Positions 58,241 to 64,000 of a stretch of DNA of 64,000 nucleotides are shown here, in pieces; positions within the stretch are counted from its first letter, which is position 1; each line of letters begins with the position of its first letter. The DNA is from Geosiphon pyriformis. Lineage: Eukaryota; Glomeromycota; Glomeromycetes; Archaeosporales; Geosiphonaceae. Position numbers and translations under genes: made by a program. The notes beneath the pieces were generated by a model that searched no databases, was not told the origin of the DNA, and was given only the letters and a program-made list of their open reading frames with translations. The stretch covers positions 1,550,756 through 1,614,755 of the forward strand of contig JAAOMT010000664.1 of the NCBI GenBank assembly GCA_016748015.1, in the 5' to 3' direction.

Positions 58241-59050
58241 AATAATAACAAATTTAAAACTATTTAATAAAAAATATTAATGAAATAATTTAATTTATAT
58301 TCTGTTTTTTATACTATAATTTAAGACTATAAATTGGTTATTTTTTTGTAAAAATTTATTTTAATATACTACTATATTTTTATGTTTATAATTATTAAAT
58401 TAAATAATTTTTAAATAATTTTTATAATTTTAATTAAAATAATATAATATTAAAAATGCCAAAAATTTTAAAAATACTAATAAAAATATCAGAAATTTTA
58501 GCAATAACTTAAAAAAAAATACAAAATTATTAGAGATTCTATATATATAGTAATAATATTAAAACAAAAAAAATATTAATTATTAATTAAATAATTTTAA
58601 AAGTTAATAAATCTACTTAAAGTAAATTTTTTTCTAATAAATATTATCATAATTATTTATAATTAATTTATTTATTATAATTATTAAAACACATAAATTA
58701 TTATTTATTTTATTAAAATTATTTATTTGTAATATTTGATTTATTAAAATAATTAATATTAATAATATTTAGTAAGAAATTTAATATTAAAATAATATTT
58801 TTTAATTATAACTATTAACAAAATATTAATTTTTTATTTATTGTTTTTTTTTGTTTTTTTTGTTTTGTTTTATAGTTTTATTGTTTATGTTAATTAATTA
58901 AAAAAAGTACAGAATTACAATTTCAAAAATTGTTTAATAAAAAATACAAAAATAAACATAAGATTAACTTATTAATAATTAAATTACTTATTAAAAAAGT
59001 AAAAAAAAACAAAATAAATTGGTTATTATACCAAAAAGTTAAATATTAAA
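58241..59050. other. AT-rich spacer between two convergent retroelement tails
   Basis: About 800 bp of almost pure A+T between the half-LINE tail (plus) and the LINE tail (minus). No ORF or named repeat. Confidence 0.5.
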
Positions 59051-59174
59051 TGTTATTTTTTTTTTATATTTATTTAATAAGTAAAATTCAAACACTGCCT
59101 AGTATAATACATTATACAAATGATTTAAACTAGATATGAATCATGACTAGCCACTCAAGCCAATTAGGACAACA

Positions 59175-59960
59175 CTAAACACTTATATAAACAAAGACTA
59201 TATTCTCTATACCTAAGAAAAACAAACAAGATTTATAAAATCTGAAACTCACATCTACTGCTTTAGCTATACCCAATAATTTAACCATGCTGGCCAAAAA
59301 CATTAAAAAAAAACCTGATACTGGAACAAAAATAGAACCATTATGTAGAATCAAGCCATTCTTTTCCATAAAAACACAGTGCTTGGCATGCACCAACCAG
59401 ATATTTTTCCAAAATGCAAGACAAAATCTGCACACAAAATCCACAATATGTTGACTTGCAATCTTAGAATCTTTGAAAACCAAAACAGATTCACAATACT
59501 AATCATTAAAAACAAAATTCTTAGACAATGTCATGCTAACTACAACATCAGAAACACAAGTGAACAACAACTATAAAACACAAGAAGAAGAATGATGTAA
59601 ACCAGAATGCACATCCCAAACAGACACATAAGTATTCAATAACCAAACATGACCAGCAGCATCAAACAGACAGAAAAGGAGATAGTTGAATACCTTAACA
59701 TTACCACAGAACAAACAAACCACACTGGAATAATACTTATTATATAATTGCTTATGTACAGCAACAAAAAGCCAATAATAGAGAGCTTTCATGAAAAACA
59801 TTTAGGAACCAGCAGTTTGTTTACTAGTAAAACCAGCCACTAAGTAAAAATTATGATGTTACACCAAAGATAACCTGAACCAATTAATCTCCACACATAC
59901 TATCTGCCACCATCCAAAAACCAGAACCAGTTTTCTAATATGTACAATTAACAAACTAAA
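59175..59960 (-). pseudogene. LINE ORF2 C-terminus with Cys motif
   Basis: Basic segment VAVHKQLYNKYYSSVVCLFCG with a CxxC pair, then a downstream Cys (LLFCLFDAAGH). The expected second ligand His appears changed to Tyr (KVFNYLLF). Then comes the conserved tail FVCRFCLAFWKNIWLVHAKH, FMEKNGLILHNGSIFVPVSG and LLGIAKAVDV to a stop at 59175. Such C-terminal zinc-knuckle-like motifs are common in LINE ORF2 proteins. Confidence 0.72.
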
Positions 59961-59967
59961 AAACCTC

Positions 59968-60486
59968 TCAAACAAAATGTCTAAAATTGCCAGAAATTAC
60001 AACACTATCAGTTTTAAGATAACTTTTACTAATCAAATGAGACAGGTGCCAATTAGAAACAGCAGCTGCTTTGGCAAATATATTAGCATGCTTATTGTCA
60101 AAAATGCCAGAGTAACTCCTAATTTTATGCCAACTAACATCTAAATTCTTACAACAAATAATGCTTACAATATGACAACATTCAATCCAACACCGATTTC
60201 TGAAATCCAGATAAATTGATTTCAAATCTGACTTACATGCATCCAAAGCAGCCTGGCTGTCCATGAACAGATCCACAAAATAAGAAGAAAGAATACACTT
60301 AAGAGCCAAAGCAATAGCTTGCAGTTCTGTCATGATGGAAAACAACAGACCAAAAACCCATACATCCAAACCCAAATTAACATCTTCAAAAAAAACAGCT
60401 GCACCAGCCTTTACACCAAAAGTTCCCAAGCCACTCAAAGATCTATCTATATAGACAGAAAAGTGATCTGTATTAACATATAACAA
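59968..60486 (-). pseudogene. LINE RNase H domain
   Basis: Open stretch of 172 codons with the RNase H signature: FSVYIDRSLSG (first Asp kept, usual Gly changed to Arg), MTELQAIALALKC (Glu), DLFMDSQAALDACKS (second Asp), then SWHKIRSYSGIFDNKHANIF (His and last Asp). All four acidic residues are present. It lies C-terminal to RT, as in I-type and related LINE clades. Position and motif order fix the identification. Confidence 0.85.
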
Positions 60487-60499
60487 ATTGTCTTTGACA

Positions 60500-61270
60500 A
60501 CATTAAACTTATAAGACTACAAAATATCTAAAGAACTATGACCATTCAAAAGTAAAGAACTAATAAAAGGAATAGTAACACAACCAAAAAATTGAACAAA
60601 AAGTTCAAACCAAATGGGAACAGGGCCATGGGGGTCCAACTGCTTCTACCACTTAAAGATTTTCTATTCAAAAACAGCACCACTTTGATCACGCAGCTGG
60701 TCCACAAAAGCAATACCATAATGTCAAAGTGAAAAAACACATTTAAGATAAGTTAACTTACCAAGAACAAGAGACATAAGAGTCCCACCTTAGAAATGGA
60801 AAGCACTGGCCAGAGAGTTGTCTAAGGACAAATTATACCCAGAAAATATGCACACTATATCCACCAAAAAGTTATTTAAAAAGTTAATATTGACATAAGC
60901 TAGAAACTGTAAAGGGTAAAATAGACACCAGCTGAGAACCTGAAGATCATGTGACTTATGAGAAAATAACTTGCTTAAAATACCAACTAAATTTACAAAA
61001 AAAACAACTGAGGCCAATTTGCTTTCAGTCTGAACTTGTTCAAATATCTTCAAACTATACAAAAAAAAATAATAGATTATGTCATTGGAGAAATTGAGTG
61101 GCAGACCAGACTTAGACTCTAAGCCTTTGCAAATGAAAACATTTCATTTATTACACACATTAATAGGAATGAGTTCTATAACTTATGATTAGATAAAAAA
61201 CTGCAAACACCAAATATGCAAACTGTTTATCTAAGATTACCTTTCTTAAAACAAAATTGACAAAAAATCA
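60500..61270 (-). pseudogene. LINE ORF2 linker between RT and RNase H
   Basis: Segments SLKIFEQVQTESKLASVVF, FSHKSHDLQVLSWCLFYPL (60790-61062) and, in another frame, VLLWTSCVIKVVLF and SGRSSWTPMALFPFGLNF (60546-60740). The same order is visible in the plus-strand LINE at 36680-37260. Frame changes at about 60770 and 60490. Confidence 0.7.
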
Positions 61271-62700
61271 AATATTCAAATGAGCCTTAGCCATGCTAGG
61301 TTTTGACAAATCCTCAAAAAACAAAAAAATACCCAGATAGTAGTGCAACTCTCTTTTTTTGGCAACAGAAATAGGCAAGCCACTGATAGTTAGATAAGAG
61401 TCCTTGACCCAACAGTTAATAAAAATGACTACAGTTTTGTCATTATTAATAGAAATATCATTAAACTGAAAAAATTCACTTGCAATATTGAAAAAAGCAC
61501 TAGTAGCAAAAAACGAAGTCAACCTGGCCTAAGATTCTGCTCTGCCAGTTTTAAAAATAAAATAAGAATTTAATCTATAACCACACACACTTTCTTGCCT
61601 TTTATTTTACACAGGAGTAAATCATAAAATATGTGCCACAAAAGAGATGAGAAAACCTTCTCTTGATCCAATCTATTATGAACACAGTACTCACCAGTCA
61701 GGCCAAAATTTGTCATTACTTTGTTAATGCAACTATTGTAAAGATCTCCAAAAAATTTAATAAATTTGTTACATATTTTGATTTTTGTCAAACTCCTCCT
61801 AAAATGTTTCCAACCAACAGAATTATAGGTCTTATGCATGTTCTGTAAGACTAGCCAAAGTTCTCGATTCTTCTCCAAAGCATTTTCAATAACAGAACCA
61901 ATGGCAAAAATAAGAGATTGTGTCATCATATCTCTCAAAACAAAAAAGTTATCTCCATAGAGAACATCAAAAATACTGCAAGCCAAAGAAATTCTGTCAG
62001 AAAGAATTTTAGAAAGAATCTTGTGGGCTGTTTTAATCAGAGCAATAGGATGAGTATTTGTAAAAACATCCTTCTATTCATAAGGTTTGGGAATCATTGA
62101 AACCCAAGCTTTTTTTTAAGGCTTAGGCACTAATTTACAAGTTAAACAAAAGTTCAAAAACACCAACAGCATATCTAACACCAACTTGTCATAATGTTTC
62201 CACAACTTATTCAGGATGCCAAAAAGATCAGCAGCTTTCCTATTTGGCAGATTCAAGACCACAGCAAACATTTTATCAAACCCAATTAGACACATTATAT
62301 CAGAAAAAGCACTATTAAAAACATAATCTAAAGGCTGATATTGGTGAAACCAATTATTAAAAATGTCAGATACCACTTTACACTTTCTAGTCCATCTCTT
62401 CATGATCATATCTACTTTAGATTTAACCAAATCTGGATCCAGTACCAACTCATTATCTACAATCAAATAATCCAGCATTATCTTATAAAAAGAATGTTCT
62501 AAAACACTCTTAATGATGTGACCCTTATCCAACTGAAAATTTTTTATTCTTTTATTAATAGCTGTCTTGATGCAAGACTTCTTTATATGCTTGGACTCCA
62601 ATATTTTAGAAGAGCAGTAAGACTTCCTTGCTTTAGCTTGAGCTGAGCAAATTATGTCAAAATTAGACTCTGAAAGAAATAAAAATTTTACTACCAATGC
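61268..62700 (-). pseudogene. LINE reverse transcriptase (catalytic box deleted)
   Basis: RT from ILNKLWKHYDKLVLDML through HPIALIKTAHKILSKILSDR and LQNMHKTYNSVGW to LDQEKVFSSLLWHIFYDLLL, then in another frame FFATSAFFNIASEFFQFND and SINNDKTVVIFINCWV. Motif A reads TYNSVGW where the plus-strand copy has TYDLIDW, so the catalytic Asp is Asn. Motif C is absent: compared with AGAFVDYTI...ILDIASEFF at 25240-25330, about 17 codons including the Asp pair are missing between SAF and FNIASEFF (about 61490). Enzymatically dead on both counts. Confidence 0.85.
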
Positions 62701-62721
62701 GCCAACTACATTAAGTCTAAT

Positions 62722-63760
62722 TCATGCATTCAACAGTACTACAAAGTCTCCACTAGAAACCAAATGGGAAGTCTTAACCAATCTGAATACCAACAACTCC
62801 TTGGTGAAAATCTTATTATAATCTTTAGACCATTTTTTTTTGAATATCTCATTAGCCAAAAGAGTCATTGTTTTGTAAACAACATCCCACATTGCATTCA
62901 AATCTGAAAACTTTACAGAGACTGCAAACTTGCTAAAGAATATTGCTGTATTGGCCACTGTAGTGTCTTTAAAATTGTTTTATTTTGTATTATTAGCACC
63001 CTTAAAATTAAATTTCCAACAGTTCCTATTAGCTTGCTTGTGAATAGAGTTCAATTGCACATCCAAAAGCCCACCCAAACTCACAGACACAAAAATTGCT
63101 TGGTGATCAATGTCAAAATATTCATTAACATCCATAACATTGTAATTTACCACTGTATTAACCAAACTTGAAGAAATGAACACATAATCAATTGTTTTTT
63201 CTGAACTCCTTGAATTATTTCAAGTTGGAATTTTTGCAAATAAACTCTCTGACAAAAAATTAACCAGCTCCAAATTGAGGCACTTCTTGAAACTCACACA
63301 TCTACAAAAACCATTCTCATTGAAATCTCCACTTAATACAACAAAAAATGACTCGTTTACAGTCTTGGCTATCAGAGAATTAATATCATCAGCCTAAGAA
63401 AAATGAACAGCCAAGGAGGCACCAGCATAAAGTCCTAGAATCAAAACAGAAAGTTTATTCTTAAAAAGCAACTTGACAGAGAGAAGCCAACCAGACACTT
63501 CAGAAATCTTATATACATGATAAGCCAGAGAAGCATTCATAATGATTGCCACCCCAGTACCAAAAAATTTCTTGTCCAACCCAGATGAAAAAACCCTAAC
63601 TCAACTGAACTTATCCTTAATCCATAGTCTACAACTAGATCTCAATTTTGTTTCCATAACAATCGAAACCAAGTTCCTAAAATTTTTATGTCAATGGATA
63701 ATGTCTTTTTGCTTTGAAAAAACATTAATACTGCAAACATTACATGTAGCAATCCTCTAC
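62722..63760 (-). pseudogene. LINE APE-type endonuclease domain
   Basis: Cuts the target DNA for target-primed reverse transcription. Motifs in order: VMETKL (about 63650), KLLFKNKLSVLILGLYAGAS (63394-63579), VVLSGDFNENG (about 63310-63340), SEKTIDYVFISSSL (about 63170-63200) and DIDHQAIFVSVSLGG (about 63075-63120). Glu, Asp-Asn, Asp and Asp-His residues typical of the fold are all intact, in contrast to the copy at 23-24 kb. Three TGG-type stops interrupt the frame. Confidence 0.85.
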
Positions 63761-63770
63761 ACAAAATCAC

Positions 63771-64000
63771 TTATTGAGGAGTAAGAGAAGCTAATAAACC
63801 CAATCCAGAGCATAGGCAATTCAACTTTTTCAAAACCAATTCAACTGACACTTTCAAAGCTATTATCTTAGATTCCAATTTACCTACCTTGGTGGTCAGA
63901 ACCTTAGAGCTACTCAAGTTAAAATCAGCAATTGTGTCCACAATGACCAAAAAAAAAAAGGCAAAAGATGTCAACATATTATTAAAGATCATATCCAAAT
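63771..64000 (-). pseudogene. LINE ORF1 C-terminus (cut by the window edge)
   Basis: Last 75 or so codons of an ORF1 with DTIADFNLSSSKVLTTKVGK and LKVSVELVLKKLNCL, a helical segment like the ORF1 end at 22860-22975. The stop at 63771 lies about 10 nt before the first recognisable ORF2 codons, so ORF2 is either reinitiated or made by a close coupling. The remainder is outside the window. Confidence 0.6.

Larger units (their letters stand above)
59050..64000 (-). mobile_element. LINE (minus strand), running off the right edge
   Basis: The best-preserved autonomous-type LINE here. From the right edge leftward: ORF1 C-terminus, ORF2 with APE-type endonuclease, RT, RNase H and a C-terminal Cys motif, then the 3' tail (TTGGCTTGAGTGGCTAG block near 59150) and an A-rich end at about 59050. 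Most of ORF2 keeps one frame from 63760 to 61570; frameshifts follow at about 61540, 61070, 60740 and 59900. The element is dead (see RT) but would be good material for a family consensus. Confidence 0.87.

Overview
The window is almost wholly mobile-element DNA from a very AT-rich fungal genome. Low GC, abundant poly-A/poly-T, many decayed retroelements and one Sel1-repeat gene all fit an arbuscular mycorrhizal fungus (Glomeromycotina, Rhizophagus-like). That assignment is an inference from gene content and style; no rRNA or marker gene is present to prove it. The only convincing intact host gene is a single-exon Sel1-like repeat protein at 51480-52958 (+). Element names below are mine.

Layout. 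1-9130: Ty3/gypsy element E1 (minus strand), nested inside the RT region of a sister element E2, whose 5' half and 5' LTR run from 9131 to 14727; the rest of E2 lies left of the window. 14895-16110: a decayed protein-coding sequence of unknown function (+). 16480-18370: the 3' end of a LINE (+), abutting tail-to-tail an ORF1-only 'half-LINE' (minus, about 18385-20440). 21060-37261: a LINE (+) with ORF1 and an endonuclease/RT ORF2, split at 25422/36242 by the gypsy element E4 (+, 25423-36241). E4 is itself interrupted by a solo LTR (29286-30078). 37262-46842: gypsy element E3 (minus, same family as E1/E2), which cuts the LINE's RNase H region and ends in a truncated LTR. 46843-47990: a 3'-truncated half-LINE (minus). 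48000-51479: AT-rich DNA, then the upstream region of the Sel1 gene. 53000-55900: AT-rich intergenic DNA. 55976-58240: the best-preserved half-LINE (+). 59050-64000: a LINE (minus) that runs off the right edge.

The gypsy elements have an unusual plan: Gag (with a CCHC knuckle) - protease - a Cys-rich zinc-binding-type region - a dUTPase - RT - RNase H - integrase with a GPF/Y-type tail - a separate ORF3. ORF3 overlaps the polypurine tract and ends inside the 3' LTR. The same order is visible in the diverged element E4. E2 reads in one frame from Gag to RT, broken only by stop codons.

The LINEs carry an ORF1, an APE-type endonuclease, RT, RNase H and a C-terminal Cys motif. The half-LINEs carry only an ORF1 (two RRM-like folds plus a CCHC knuckle) followed directly by a 3' tail like that of the LINEs, which suggests they borrow the LINE machinery.

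Decay throughout is dominated by C-to-T/G-to-A changes. These create stop codons and replace catalytic Asp by Asn in protease, RT and endonuclease, a RIP-like or methylcytosine-deamination pattern.
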